Below, piece by piece: positions 53,743 through 64,000 of a stretch of 64,000 bases of DNA. This DNA comes from Limnephilus marmoratus (lineage: Eukaryota; Arthropoda; Insecta; Trichoptera; Limnephilidae). Numbering within the stretch: the first letter of the stretch is position 1; each line of letters opens with the position of its first letter. The stretch spans positions 37,545,019 to 37,609,018 of the forward strand of contig OU862920.1 in assembly GCA_917880885.1 (NCBI GenBank), in the 5' to 3' direction. The notes beneath the pieces were generated by a model that was not told the DNA's origin, did not search any database, and saw nothing but the letters and a program-made list of their open reading frames with translations. The translations under genes were made by a program, and so were the position numbers.

Positions 53743-54106
53743 ATCCTTTCTTCCAAGAAAGGCATGAAAATATAATACCTATCCGTTTTATCCTTTCTTC
53801 CAAGAAAGGCATGAAAATGTAATGCCTATCCGTTTTATCCTTTCTTCCAAGAAAGGCATAAAAATGTAATACCTATCCGTTTTATCCTTTCTTCCGAGAA
53901 AGGCATGAAAATGTAATACCTATCCGTTTTATCCTTTCTTCCAAGAAAGGCATGAAAATGTAATACCTATCCATTTTATCCTTTCTTCCAAGAAAGGCAT
54001 GAAAATGTAATACCTATCCGTTTTATCCTTTCTTCCAAGAAAGGCATGAAAATGTAATACCTATCCGTTTTATCTTTTCTTCCAAGAAAAGCATGAAAAT
54101 GCAATA
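53743..54106 (+). repeat. satellite, ~7.7 x 47 bp with hairpin per unit
   Basis: 47-bp units (ATCCTTTCTTCCAAGAAAGG, CATGAAAATGTAATACCTAT, CCGTTTT), nearly identical. Each contains the palindrome CCTTTCTTCCAAGAAAGG. The first and last units are the most diverged. Confidence 0.95.
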
Positions 54107-54159
54107 TTGGATTGAATTACCGGTAAAATATGTCTTAATGGCCTTTAACCAGCAAGCGG

Positions 54160-54935
54160 CCGAGAATCCAAATTTCGTCGAAAGATGTTCTTACGATTGC
54201 ACAGGGCGGTTACAATGAGAAAGATTAATTATTCTCCGTACCAGCTTTTTAAAATTATAACTCAATATCGCCTTAATTTCATTCCAAATTTGCTTTAATT
54301 TATACCTACATCCAAAAATGGCGTGTTGATAAAACTATTAAAATAGATGTACTTTTTGTAAATATTTTTTGTTCGTAAGTATTTATTATTTTTCAATTAT
54401 GTCTAAGCAAAAAAGAATGTAAAAAAAGTTAGTAAAACCACAAATAATTAGACAAACTGAAGTATTTTCGTCACAAAACACGTGCGCGGATCGTTTTTTT
54501 AATGATTTTATTTAAACTAAAATTGAAATTCTGAAACATGGCTTTCCCAGATAATTTATTGATTTATTTTACTGCATGATTATATGATTTAAAATATGTG
54601 TTGTATTATACAAAATTTTGTTTGAAAATTTGACAAATCTCCCAACGACTTATGGTATAACCTTATTATATTAAAAATTAACATTTTTTCGAAAAATTAA
54701 AAAAAAAAACATTACTAGATAAATGAACAATCTTTCGAAATCAATTTATAATTTTTTGTGGAAAAGAGTCAATACGTCCGATTTAAAAATGACATACTTC
54801 CGGTTTTCTCTAGTTATTCCCTCTTAAGTAAGTTTCAGTAAACTTTTTATAAATTATTTACGGGCGCAAACGAAAAAATCATCTTAATATTTTTCAGCAC
54901 AACTGGCAAATAGTTTTTTTTTCCCTAAAATAATT
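54160..54935 (+). repeat. long interspersed repeat, copy 1 of a direct pair
   Basis: Shares with 58050-58690 the blocks AGGGCGGTTACAATGAGAAA, GATTAATTATTCTCCGTACC, CTTTCGAAATCAATTTATAA, GTGGAAAAGAGTCAATACGT and CTTCCGGTTTTCTCTAGTTA. Direct orientation, ~75-80% alike by eye. No coding frame. Confidence 0.55.
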
Positions 54936-54979
54936 CAATTTCTCCCATCTATGAACGAGGATATTTTTCTTCACGCACA

Positions 54980-55365
54980 AAAAGCCCTGATGAAAAAAAA
55001 TCTCTCAGGGCGTGTGTCATCTTTAGGGATGTTGCGTGGAGGGTCTTTTTTTAGGGAAAGGAAGGATTAGAAGTACTGGGAAGAAAAAGGAATAAGTGGT
55101 GGGTAGGAATCTGGGAGTCAATGAGTCCAGGAGTGACGGACGTATGAATTTTTCCCTCGCACTGCGGTCGAGGAAGTCCGGCTGGAAAGGACAAATCGTC
55201 TTTCTCAACTAGCCACTTAAAAGGTGGATAAACTCATCCGCCGCCAAGTCCTAGACAAACTTCACCGGGCAACCCCTCTAGGTTATCAAACGTAGCAAAC
55301 CACTTGAAGCGACCTATGGCAGGGGTGTTGATTATCCAAAGAATGGTTCCCGGGGCGACGTCAAC
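54980..55365 (-). repeat. LINE-tail (SINE-like) repeat, copy 5
   Basis: Diverged full-length copy: tail hairpin (AGCCCTGATG...TCTCAGGGCG), middle block (CGCACTGCGGTCGAGGAAG) and 5' part (ACGTAGCAAACCACTTGAAG, GGTTCCCGGGGCGACG). The poly(A) is decayed. Confidence 0.55.
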
Positions 55366-55369
55366 CACA

Positions 55370-56875
55370 GCCACCTACATACCACATTCACCAATTCACC
55401 ATCCAACTACAAAATAAAATAAAATCTAGTTCACAAATCAAAATTCTAAATAAAAACCCCAAAAACAACATCAATAAATCGAGGAATGTTGTTTTCCCTT
55501 GTTTGTTCATAACAAACTAACAAACTCAAACAAAAAACACTTGAATAAGTAGCATGGTGTTACCATAGCAATGAAAAAAAAATTTGGACCAATTGAATAA
55601 ATTTCTAGAATATTTTTCCTAGCTGAAGTTACCTGTCTGTAATTTAAATTATAAATAATGTCTATTCAAAAACACAGGCCATTAATTAAAATTTAAAGAA
55701 GTAAATGTTTATTCAATCTACTCCGATCACTTTTAATTAAAATACTTTTCTTGAGAACAATTTCTAAAAACGACTAGAAATGTCGTTCGATACTGGGTAG
55801 GTTACGTATTTGATTTTGTTCGCAAACTCCTGGAGCGTGTGTTTACTTTTAATTTTGTCGGACGATTTTCCAATTATTGCTACACAATATTGAAAAAATA
55901 CTTTTGTTTAATGTTTACGAAGGCGATTGCATGACTTTCAAATAATAAAATGTTGGAGTAGGTGATCCAACAAACAAACGTGAACTGCAAACAATATGAA
56001 ATCTCGAAAACTTTGTGATAAACACGGCTCATAAAGAAAGCCTTAGAAAGAATCATGCTAGATTCCTTTCACGTTCTCCTTGCTAGCTAAAAATACAGAT
56101 TGAGATAGAAATTAAGAGGAAACCCGGTCGCCGAGAAATTTGAACAATAGGTACATTAACAAACTATGGCTGTCACTGTCGCTCTTACTCCGCCGAATAC
56201 TAAGCGACAGGGGCAATTGCACCTCAAGCTGTTGTCAAAGTTTTTAACGAGGTTTCATATTCCCCATTTTTCTCCTCCAAAACTGGACCGCTTTTTAAGA
56301 TTTTTTTCACTAACTGTATTAGAAGAAAATAATCTATGTTTTGAAGTTGTGCTTTTTAAAATACATTTTCTAGTTTGAATACTGAACGTATGTGGATTGC
56401 GTTCAAACCAGGCAATTTTAATGATTTTTAGAGGGTTTATACGCTATACAACCTATGGGAAGTAACTCAGAAAAAGCAAAACATACCGAAACGCTGTCTA
56501 TCTTAATATACAAAATAAAGTCGGGTTATTTGTCTCCGCCCCGAATAGCAGAATAGCTATTAAAACATTGGAAAAATTCGCGAAAAATAATATTTTGAAG
56601 AATTTTTTTTCCTCATTCATTTTGTATGGAACGAATTCTCCGTCTTTTGAAAGAGCTGCAGCAATATTGTGAAAATATAATATTGAATAGTGAGTTAATT
56701 CCAAAAATTCAAAAACGTCAAATATCAATGCGCTTATTCTTTTGCTTTTATTCTTAAACATATAATGCTGCCCCTCTTACTTACACACCAAATGTCAATA
56801 GTCGAAAATGAAACAAATATGTCAATAGTGAACGTATGTCTGCACCCCTCCAAAGGAAAAATACAATCTACCATC
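55370..56875. other. unassigned DNA
   Basis: No gene supported. Frames 56166-56378 (plus) and 56498-56761 (minus) match no family I know. Confidence 0.4.
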
Positions 56876-56882
56876 TCTCTTC

Positions 56883-57291
56883 TATATAAATAAAAATGAA
56901 TCGCCGAAAGGCATGTGCGCGCATAACTTCCGGACTACTGTAACAAATTGGATAATTCTTTTTTTGTGTTCGTTATTGTTAGGACAAGGTTTGTACTACT
57001 GGTGAGCACTGGCATCACGAAAATTGAGATAGGTGGCACATGAGCTGTTTGAAAACTGGACTGAATGTATGGAATGGGGAGGGGGAGGGAAAGTCGGGTA
57101 GTGGGTTCGCGGGAGGGGGGGAGTGGAATGGGGAGGAGTGGAGTGGGGAGTGGGAAGGTGGAGGAGGCGGAGTGTGAACGCGTGAGAGGAAGGAGAGGCG
57201 GAAGAAAAATGGGACGAATGGGAAAGGACACGCAGGGAGAAACAATTTCTTTATTAAATGGCATGGCAAGGCATGCCAGGTACCAGCTAGT
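56883..57291 (-). mobile_element. retroposon R6, second long copy
   Basis: Reverse of 27568-28028: low end TATAAATAAAAATGAATCGC, then AGGTGGCACATGAGCTGTTT, the purine-rich body and the high end GCATGCCAGGTACCAGCTAG. The three frames over it (56935-57264, 57015-57425, 57065-57322) are compositional. Confidence 0.6.
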
Positions 57292-57697
57292 ATTATATTA
57301 TATTTTAAAATATTTGCAGTAGTGTCAAAATCCAGATAGGAAATTGGGGAACATGTTTGTTTGGACCAAACGCCGCCCGGTTTCAAGATTAATAACATAC
57401 TGGGTTTTTGCAGGGAGTGCAGCACGGTAGGGCTGATTGAAATTCAAATGTTATCGAAAGGAATCATTCATTGGATGGGAAAGAGAAACAGAAGTCGTCC
57501 GATGACTTGTGGAAACCTGTTGAGACGCAGATGACCAGTTGAGACCTGCTGGTAAAACAGAATTTCAGAAGATGTATGAATAAGAGGAAATGTCTGCTAC
57601 AAATAATTTGATTAAAATTATTTGTAGCAGACAATTATTTTATTTTTATTAATTAGGAAAAAATTCTTGCAGGATAATGTTTTTAAAGTTTTTTTTT

Positions 57698-57858
57698 AAC
57701 TAAAACTTCTTTACCCACGCTTAACTTGGGGAGTAAGCTGGCGAATGCGTGACGAGAGCGTTACGAAAAGTGAGATCGGGCGAGGCGAACGGAAGTTGAG
57801 AGGGAGATAAGTTAGTGAAGTTTTACTTCAGTCATGTGGTCTAAAGCACACTCGTTTA
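57698..57858 (-). repeat. CGAGTGTG-family module, type 1 short
   Basis: AACTAAAACTTCTTTACCCA at the low end, a single copy of the GAGAGCGTTACGAAAAGTG block, and GTGAAGTTTTACTTCAGTC with the hairpin GTGTGCTTTAGACCACAT read inverted. This is the compact version without the internal duplication. Confidence 0.6.
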
Positions 57859-58049
57859 TTTTATTTGTGCCATTTTGAACTTTTATTATTTGACCGATCA
57901 TCTCCCAATTTTGTGTTTGGTTGTTTGATCGGCCAGGGATTACACAACCAAGTAATATAAATTAACCTTACTCCGATATGTAGAAAATCGGTGCTTAAGT
58001 GGAACGTGTGCGCGACAAACGTTCCACTTAAGAGCAATTAAACCAGCTG

Positions 58050-58690
58050 CCGATAATTTTAATTTCGTAGAACGATGATCTTGCGATCGTGCCCTTGCAA
58101 CTTATAGGGCGGTTTCGATAAGAAAGATTAATTATTCTCCATACCAGCATTGTAACATAATAACTCAATAACGATTTTATTTCATTCAAAATTTGCTTTG
58201 AAAAATATCTAGATTAAAAATGCTCAAACTCATGATGATAAAATTTTTTAAATTATGAACTTCTTGTAATTATTTTTTCATCTTAAGTAATTATAATTTT
58301 TCAATAATGCCTAAGCCAAATAAAAATGAATTTTTTCAAATATATTAGTTTAATGATTTTATTTGAACTAAGATTATAATTCTGAAAAGTAGCTTTCCCA
58401 AATAATTAATTGATTTATTATACTGCAGGATTATATGAATTGAAATGTACGTTCATATAATACAAAATTTCGTTTAAATATTTAACAAATCTACCAACGA
58501 CCCACGGTAAAACCTTGTTGTACTAAAAATAAACTTTTTTTTTTCAAAATTTATAACAAAGCTTTACTAGATAAAAGAACAGTCTTTCGAAATCAATTTA
58601 TGTTTTTTAGTGGAAAAGAGTCAATATGTCCAAAATTTGATTTAAAAATGATATATTTCCGGTTTTGTCTGGTTATTCTTTCTTAACGGG
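58050..58690 (+). repeat. long interspersed repeat, copy 2 of a direct pair
   Basis: Homologous to 54160-54935 in the same orientation. Right border near TTCCGGTTTTGTCTGGTTAT. Confidence 0.55.
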
Positions 58691-58899
58691 GATCTTTCAT
58701 GTGTCAAATTATAAAAATAGGCGCTGATCTTCGATTGGTCAAAAAACTATTGAAGCAGCTGTGAATCTCGGAAGTCTGTGAGGTAGAATATAAGGAAAAA
58801 GTTTAAAAAAAAACTGAATTGTTTAATAAAAATTAAGTGTTTACACATTTACACAATCCAAAATCAATTCGGAGTAAGATTTATGTCGGTAATATTTAA

Positions 58900-59170
58900 A
58901 ATTCTGTCATTTTTTCAATTCAGGATCAATACTGCCGGAGCAAGTACGTGTTTTTGATAGAGTCGTCGTATTTATTCTGTGAAATATTTCTGCGGGCGGC
59001 TGGTTCCCTTCAATGGAGCTTTGTCATTGATGAAATATTTCGATTTGTCTCTGTTGTAGGATGACTGTTGTAGTCCCCTGCTTCTCTTCGGAGAATGCTG
59101 CTAACTGTGCCCATAGACACGCCAAATTGATAGACGGCCATCGGTTACAGTAGCTATTTAATCTAAATCA
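58900..59170 (-). other. possible decayed transposase-like fragment
   Basis: On the minus strand one frame reads VYQFGVSMGTVSSILRREAG, which has the look of a helix-turn-helix (F.VS..TV..ILRR). A neighbouring frame reads SKYFINDKAPLKGTSRPQKY. Too short and broken to assign to a family. Confidence 0.2.
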
Positions 59171-59529
59171 CTTACAAAATTCCTAACGTCATGTTTTTAG
59201 GTTAGGTACTTAAAGACTGACAACCTTACTAATAAACTTCGTGAATATTCATTTTAAAACAACCATGTGTGTGAAAACCTCGTGAAAAAAACGTTAAACA
59301 GAAACTGACGTAAAATATTTCATGGAAAGATATTTATACTTTTCTGTATAAAGATTTGTACTTTTTTTATCCAGCCAAGGAGAGTTGTGTATCTGTTGTA
59401 TAAAATGTGAATTATAATAATTATTTCTCATTGAACTACGGAATTGAATGTCCTACTGCCCTACTAATATACTTTAATATTTATTAAATGCAATATTTTA
59501 ATTTCAAAGGTGATAAGCTTCAAAAAAAG

Positions 59530-59705
59530 GGCTATGACGCCCTCCGTGGTTACGATCCATTGGTAAGAATCCGGAGGTCGCGAGATGAAATCCAGGCGTG
59601 CATAAGTTGTTTCACGATTTATTAAAATAAAATAAAACCTACATTCCACAGTAATTTTGACACATTCTAGGGAGGTAAATACTTTCAGTAAATATCGGTA
59701 GGGAG
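59530..59705 (+). repeat. SINE S2 head, copy 3
   Basis: tRNA-like start (GGGCTATGACGCCCTCCGTG, ACGATCCATTGGTAAGAATC, GGTCGCGAGATGAAATCC) and then the linker GTTGTTTCACGATTTATTAA, as at 6320-6337. It fades at TTTCAGTAAATATCGG before the conserved S2 body. Confidence 0.45.
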
Positions 59706-59839
59706 CAATAGAAATAAAAGCTTAAAGAAAGGGATTTAATATTTTGATAGTAAGCAGTCACTTTGTGGTTTGACATATTGAATGAAATAAAACAATAACT
59801 TTGTTTTTTAACCACGATTTATTTAATTTTTATAATACC

Positions 59840-59876
59840 GACCGGTTTCGCTTTACTCCAGCATCTTCAGGGAATA
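59840..59876 (-). ncRNA. hammerhead-like core, PLE family E left
   Basis: Minus strand: CTGAAGA (59864-59870), one extra T, short stem GCT/AGC with a 7-base loop, GAAAC, ACCGGT, C. Stem I CC/GG is weak. Confidence 0.4.
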
Positions 59877-60073
59877 AAATTAAACTGATCAAAAATACAC
59901 ATAGTGTATAGACACATTGCTTATATAGATAAAGAAAGAGACAAAACATAACACACTGGAATAGTGAAAGAGACGGGTAATATTTAATTAATTATTATAT
60001 TATATATTCAGGGACAAATCGTCAATTGAAGAGGTGATTAAGGGATAAAGTGATTAAGGGTTTTTACTAGTTT

Positions 60074-60700
60074 ATGGGGAACATCCCTAATATTCCTATT
60101 AAACTGGGCGTACTGTACAGGGCCCGCAGATACTTCAATAGTACACAACTGCTAACCTTGTACAAATCACAAGTACGCCCCACGGTTGAATTTGGCAGCC
60201 ATATCTGGTCTGGAGCTCCAAAATACCTGAAAAATACCCTCGACTCTGTGCAGAAACGGGCGGTCCGTTTGATAGATTCTTCCATCTTAACAGACGGATT
60301 GCAATCTTTAGAGCACAGGCGTCGGGTGGGAATGCTATCCTTGTTCTACCGGTATTACAATGGAAGATGCTCCGAGGAACTACCATCATTGATCCATTCG
60401 GCACCGGTGCATAGACGGGAAACACGCCAAACGCGTGCCCAACATTTATACACGGTTGACATTTGTCACATGAGAACGGGTCGTTTCTTCGACTCGTTCT
60501 TGTGTTCAACAGCTCGGCTGTGGAATGATTTGCTGGCCTCTGTGTTTCCTCCTTCCTACAACATGGGTCTCTTCAAGACCAATGTTCATTCCTTCCTCTC
60601 CTCAAAAAGACCCTCCACACAGCATCCCAGATGACATAGGCCCTGAGGGAAATTATTTTCCTCAGGGCCTCCTGTGTGGAGTTAATGTAAAAAAAAAAAA
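60074..60700 (+). pseudogene. LINE C-terminal coding fragment with 3' hairpin and poly(A)
   Basis: 187 codons, open to the stop at 60634: KLGVLYRARRYFNSTQLLTL, YKSQVRPTVEFGSHIWSGAP and SVQKRAVRLIDSSILTDGLQ, then the cysteine-poor end SSKRPSTQHPR. This is the region after the reverse-transcriptase palm in Jockey/CR1-type LINEs; palm and endonuclease are missing through 5' truncation. The 3' UTR forms the nested hairpin CTCCACAC...CCCTGAGG/CCTCAGGG...GTGTGGAG (60613-60681) followed by A13 (60688-60700). The hairpin recurs in all the LINE-tail repeats. The minus frames here are shadows. Confidence 0.8.
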
Positions 60701-60729
60701 TATCGGGCTGTTGGACACATTTAGCTGAT

Positions 60730-60880
60730 TATTAAGGATTTGGGTTTTTGTTTCAATGGCTATCTTTATTTCAAGTGATTCTAAATTATTGAGTCTGTTA
60801 CCATGACCACTTCTGTGTAAAATCTTAGCTCCGGTGCTTTGACTGAAGTTATGTTCTATTCAATTGACGATTTGTCCCTG
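60730..60880 (-). pseudogene. PLE endonuclease C-terminal remnant, family E
   Basis: The minus strand reads IEHNFSQSTGAKILHRSGHG, then NRLNNLESLEIKIAIETKTQ, with one stop just upstream (QIVN*). The N.L..LE.LEI..A block is the conserved end of PLE endonuclease regions. It runs into the right arm. Confidence 0.5.
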
Positions 60881-60997
60881 AATATAAAATATGGTAATTC
60901 ATTAAATATCTCTTTCACTGTTCCTTTGTATTATGTTTTGTCTCTTTCTTTATCTATATAAGCTCACACTATGTGTATTTTTGATCAATTTAATTTT

Positions 60998-61038
60998 ATA
61001 CCCTGAAGATGCTTGAGTAAAACGAAACCGGTCGGTGT
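60998..61038 (+). ncRNA. hammerhead-like core, PLE family E right
   Basis: Stem I ATACC/GGTGT, CTGAAGA (61003-61009), one extra T, a decayed stem II (GCTTGAGTAAAAC), GAAAC (61024-61028), ACCGGT, C61033. Stem II is broken relative to the left arm. Confidence 0.4.
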
Positions 61039-61129
61039 TAAATAAAAATATTATAAAAAAAGTCGGTGTTGTTATAAAAATTAAATAAATCGTGGTTAAA
61101 AAATAAAGTTATTGTTTTATTTCATTCAA

Positions 61130-62060
61130 AGGAATTTAAATCCCTTCTCAATGCGTCCCACAAAATAGTACCCATTATACACTATACACGTCATACAGTA
61201 GCTTAAAATATTGTACCAGTGAATTCACAGTTCAAATAATTCATTTGACTGCTATAATGGAAGTTTGACCGCCATGTTTGTAAATTATTTTTACCTCGTC
61301 CACAACGGCACAACCACTCTATGCGCGGCTCACCCCTCTACAGCAAGTCTATGGCTAAAACCAGCGATATTTCCGCGTGAAATGCGACTGTGTAATTGAA
61401 GCTCTGTTTTCTTGGTACCAACGCGTTTTTTCGCTTAGACAAAGCAACAATGGTTGGGTGATTTAAAGCCTTTTTCCTTTGACAAAAACCTTTGAGTTTT
61501 ATTTTTGCGCTCGAAAAATTCTTATGTAATTAAATCATTTTAATAGGACGTTAATTTGACTCCGTAAATAATTAATTGCTTTATTGATTTGATCTTTGAA
61601 AAAGAAACATTAATAATTATTACGCTCAAATAAAGAAGCGAATTAAAGGTCCGGTCCAAACGTGCTTTTTTTTCGTTTACGAAACTTTTGTTACTTGTAA
61701 AAGGTACATTTGAACAAGAAAAAACGCTATTGAAAATTTGATTTGAATATCAATATTATGTAGATCTAGATATAACGGTCGCAAGAAGAGGGTCTGACCA
61801 AATGGGTTGGAATCCTAGAGTCCTTGGAAATTATCTGAAACATAAAATTCAAAAAAATTCAATCTTTTATGAATGCTAAATGCGTATGAATCACACACAC
61901 GCACACGGTTTGAAAAAAGTTGATGTTTGCAAAAATGGTGGACATAAAATTAAAACTGACGAAAAAATCAGCTTTAATTTTGCAAAACCTTCGTCCTACA
62001 ATAATAATTTTTCACGAGTCTGGTTCTTTGGAAAATAAATTTAATTTTCTTTAATTTATA
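61130..62060. other. unassigned DNA
   Basis: A slightly GC-richer patch (about 61290-61450: CTCTATGCGCGGCTCACCCC) has no reading frame or copy that I recognise. The rest is AT-rich. Confidence 0.35.
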
Positions 62061-62065
62061 CATTG

Positions 62066-62964
62066 AATAGGCCACTTGCATGGATTTCATAACGACTTGG
62101 AAAAAATCATGTGGATAGATCTTTTTACTAAGATTAAGAAAATGTTAGTAAAATTGTTTAGAAATGTACAGTTGTTTTTATTTTAAAATAAATAAATCCA
62201 TTTTTTGGGCTCGTGACGTCACTACATGAAAATGTCCCGTCTCCGAAAGTGTTCCTATTAATTTTGTAGAATACCACACTGATTTATTTTTTTATATGGC
62301 ATCACTTTGATTCCAGGCGAATTTTTTAATTCGTTGACTAGATTTATTGTTTGTTCTCTGCGAACTTATCATTTGGTTTCACTTTTTGACAGATGTTCTG
62401 AAGAGAACCCCGTACATTTAATGATGTACGGGGTTTTCTTCAGAACGTGAAGATGATGTCGGTACGTGTTTTAGAGGTATAATGATTATGGTGCTTATTT
62501 TAACAAAATAAAATTTTATAATTTTCTTATTATTATTATAATTTACAAGTACAAGTATATTACATTGAATTTAGTAATATAGACGCTGTACATTATAATG
62601 ATTTATGACCAATAAGATGGATCAAGGAAAAAAATATTTATGAGATGTAATATTTTTGGTATGCCTCGTTATTCTCCTGTGCCATTCGTGTGGAAAACGT
62701 TCTTTTTTTTAAAAATGATTTTCGGCTATGTAATTATCGTTTTTTCACTCCTATGAAATTATGTTCCGTCTTTCCGGTTTATAAAAAATCTGATTCTTCG
62801 GATTGAAATTTTCAAAAAATCCCCAGGATTTCAAAAATACGATTAAAAAAAAAAATACAGAATGTCTTAGAATATTAAACGATTAAAAAAAAAATACAGA
62901 ATGTCTTAGAATATTTGCCTAAACCGGAAAAAAAATTTAAAAAATGTGATGCAAGTGGCCTATT
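62066..62964 (+). mobile_element. TIR element M3, copy 2
   Basis: 899 bp, reverse complement of 8389-9256, with ends AATAGGCCACTTGCAT and ATGCAAGTGGCCTATT. A ~35-bp stretch (CGATTAAAAAAAAAATACAG...TTAGAATATT) is duplicated in tandem at about 62841-62905, explaining most of the extra length. TGACGTCA at 62214-62221 and the internal hairpin (62396-62443) are kept. Confidence 0.7.
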
Positions 62965-63264
62965 AAGTGAATCGGATAAATATTCGATGAGCTACGACTC
63001 CAACCAATTATAATTGTATGTAGTTTTGCATGTATTTTCTCAAAACTCCAAATGTAGTTTTGTGAAAAACGCGTTTAAAGTTTTCGCTTGTAACCAGGCT
63101 GCTCCGTTATCCATTCTACTTCTGCTTGGCGCACACAGCTCCTAACTATATTAATTTCAATGTGATGCTCTAACTTTGAGAATGTATTCTCCACATGTAC
63201 CTATAAGAAGATCTTTAGGCAAAATGAAGTCGAGTTTTTGGATCGGCAGGACCAGATTCCCCCC

Positions 63265-63720
63265 TTAAAGTTCTTGAAAATTATTCGTGGGTAGGTACCT
63301 ACTAACCTCTGAAATTATAAACCAAAAAAGTGTGCTGTGGGAATTTCCGTTTACCCGAAATAAGCCCAATTTTTTCTCACTTCTGGTGATACTGATCCAA
63401 CTGAGCAGATAATAAAATTCATTGGCCTTTTCGAAACCTTTACTTGGGCGTCTCCAACTTCTTCTGCCATTCACATTCATGTCATATAATCTCCTTAAAC
63501 GCATTTCTTCGTTCATCTACTCTTCATGCCCAAACCATTTAAGTGACACTTACCTGGCTTAACCAAGTTTATATCAGAATTGTATTCGTGAAGAATCTCC
63601 ACAATCAGCAGTCCGTCTATTTTCATCGTTCCTCTGCCAAGTTCGTGTGTCACTACCATACAAGAGTTGGTATCAGCACTCCACTGAGGACTGCTAGCTT
63701 CGCTTCTTCAGCCATTTTTT
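63265..63720 (-). pseudogene. LINE C-terminal remnant, WFGHVERM type
   Basis: Minus strand: KMAEEAKLAVLSGVLIPTLV (corresponding to the A..AVH.GVLVPTL block of this LINE group), then decayed sequence, ATGGTTTGGGCATG, and finally NEEMRLRRLYDMNVNGRRSW. Frames are shifted and stopped. It belongs to the same LINE group as 46840-47450 and 15830-15960. Confidence 0.6.
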
Positions 63721-64000
63721 CCGTTAAAAAACTTTAACAACCTAAGTTTGTTAAAAAACTTTATCAGTTTAAGTTTGTTAAACGAATAACTTAATTTTAA
63801 ACGGTTTTTCAATAAAGGGTTTTGGGCCTTGTCGAAGAGAATGGAAGAAACGATATGTTTTGATGAAAATTGTTCCGGTCGTCGCGCAAATTTATATCAG
63901 GGAACCATGTCCCAGCGAGGGTAGTTTTTTTGGGGAAACTGTCGCAAACTTTGTCTATATCCCAAAATCCCAATCATTTTGCTTATCCCTGGAGTAAAAC

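Larger units (their letters stand above)
59785..61125. mobile_element. PLE family E, large inverted pair with nested LINE fragment
   Basis: Arms 59785-60035 and 60868-61125 are inverted (AAACAATAACTTTGTTTTTT, ACCGACCGGTTTCGCTTTAC, AGGGACAAATCGTCAATTGA and complements). The interior holds a LINE fragment (60074-60700), a ~35-bp scrap of M4 (60701-60735) and a PLE coding remnant (60730-60880, minus). Confidence 0.7.

Noticed and set aside
53743..54106. CRISPR-like array (palindromic repeat at fixed spacing)
   Set aside because: The sequences between the palindromes are identical from unit to unit, so this is a tandem satellite, and the genome is eukaryotic.

Overview
The window looks like nuclear DNA of an arthropod, most likely an insect. 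It is visibly AT-rich, has no operon-like gene packing and no long cellular reading frames, and it is filled with repeats typical of large insect genomes: a mariner remnant, Penelope-like elements (PLEs) with GIY-YIG endonuclease fragments, non-LTR retrotransposon (LINE) remnants, tRNA-derived SINEs, several MITE or foldback families and two hairpin-bearing satellites. I cannot place it to order from sequence alone. Nearly every long reading frame here is non-coding or belongs to a mobile element. The best-supported protein is a 459-residue, 5'-truncated LINE reverse transcriptase on the minus strand (37075-38454).

Layout. 0.3-5.8 kb: clusters of modular repeats, called here the CGAGTGTG family. 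They share a terminal hairpin and the ends GAAGTGAAAC / GTTTTCACTTC but have unrelated bodies, and a LINE-tail repeat is nested among them. 6.2-9.3 kb: a SINE interrupted by another retroposon, then an 868 bp TIR element that recurs inverted at 62-63 kb. 10.4-15.5 kb: PLE fragments, a LINE remnant, a TIR element holding a PLE fragment, and a palindromic element built from a TAGATATTAGT repeat. 17-24 kb: a TIR element with TA duplication, a CpG-rich candidate first exon at 23.4 kb, and a head-to-head PLE. 24.5-31.5 kb: a nested foldback, a PLE inserted in a modular repeat with target duplication, an internally deleted mariner carrying a CT-rich retroposon, and two MITE families nested in each other. 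33-36 kb: a palindromic PLE terminus, a LINE-tail copy, a 9 x 48 bp satellite and more modular repeats. 37-45 kb: the LINE reverse transcriptase, PLE fragments and LINE tails. 46.8-51.1 kb: a degenerate LINE, a retroposon, and two transposon-within-SINE or SINE-within-transposon nests. 53.7-58.7 kb: a 47 bp satellite joined to half a foldback, and a ~650-750 bp repeat in two direct copies. 59.8-61.1 kb: a large inverted PLE enclosing a LINE fragment. 62-63.7 kb: the second TIR element and a LINE remnant.

The most interesting signal is that five PLE-type terminal families with little shared sequence (10.4/14.1/38.8/45 kb; 10.6/26 kb; 33 kb; 23.7/24.4 kb; 59.8/61 kb) carry the same RNA scaffold: CUGANGA, one extra base, a covarying stem II, GAAAC, a palindromic ACGU, ACCGGU or ACCCGGU block and a UH cleavage-type site. 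In the A, C, D and E families a short stem I also closes it. This is a type I hammerhead-ribozyme layout, as known in PLEs, but with a consistent one-base insertion after the CUGANGA box. Four of these loci form inverted pairs. No rRNA gene, canonical tRNA gene, CRISPR array or confident cellular gene was seen.
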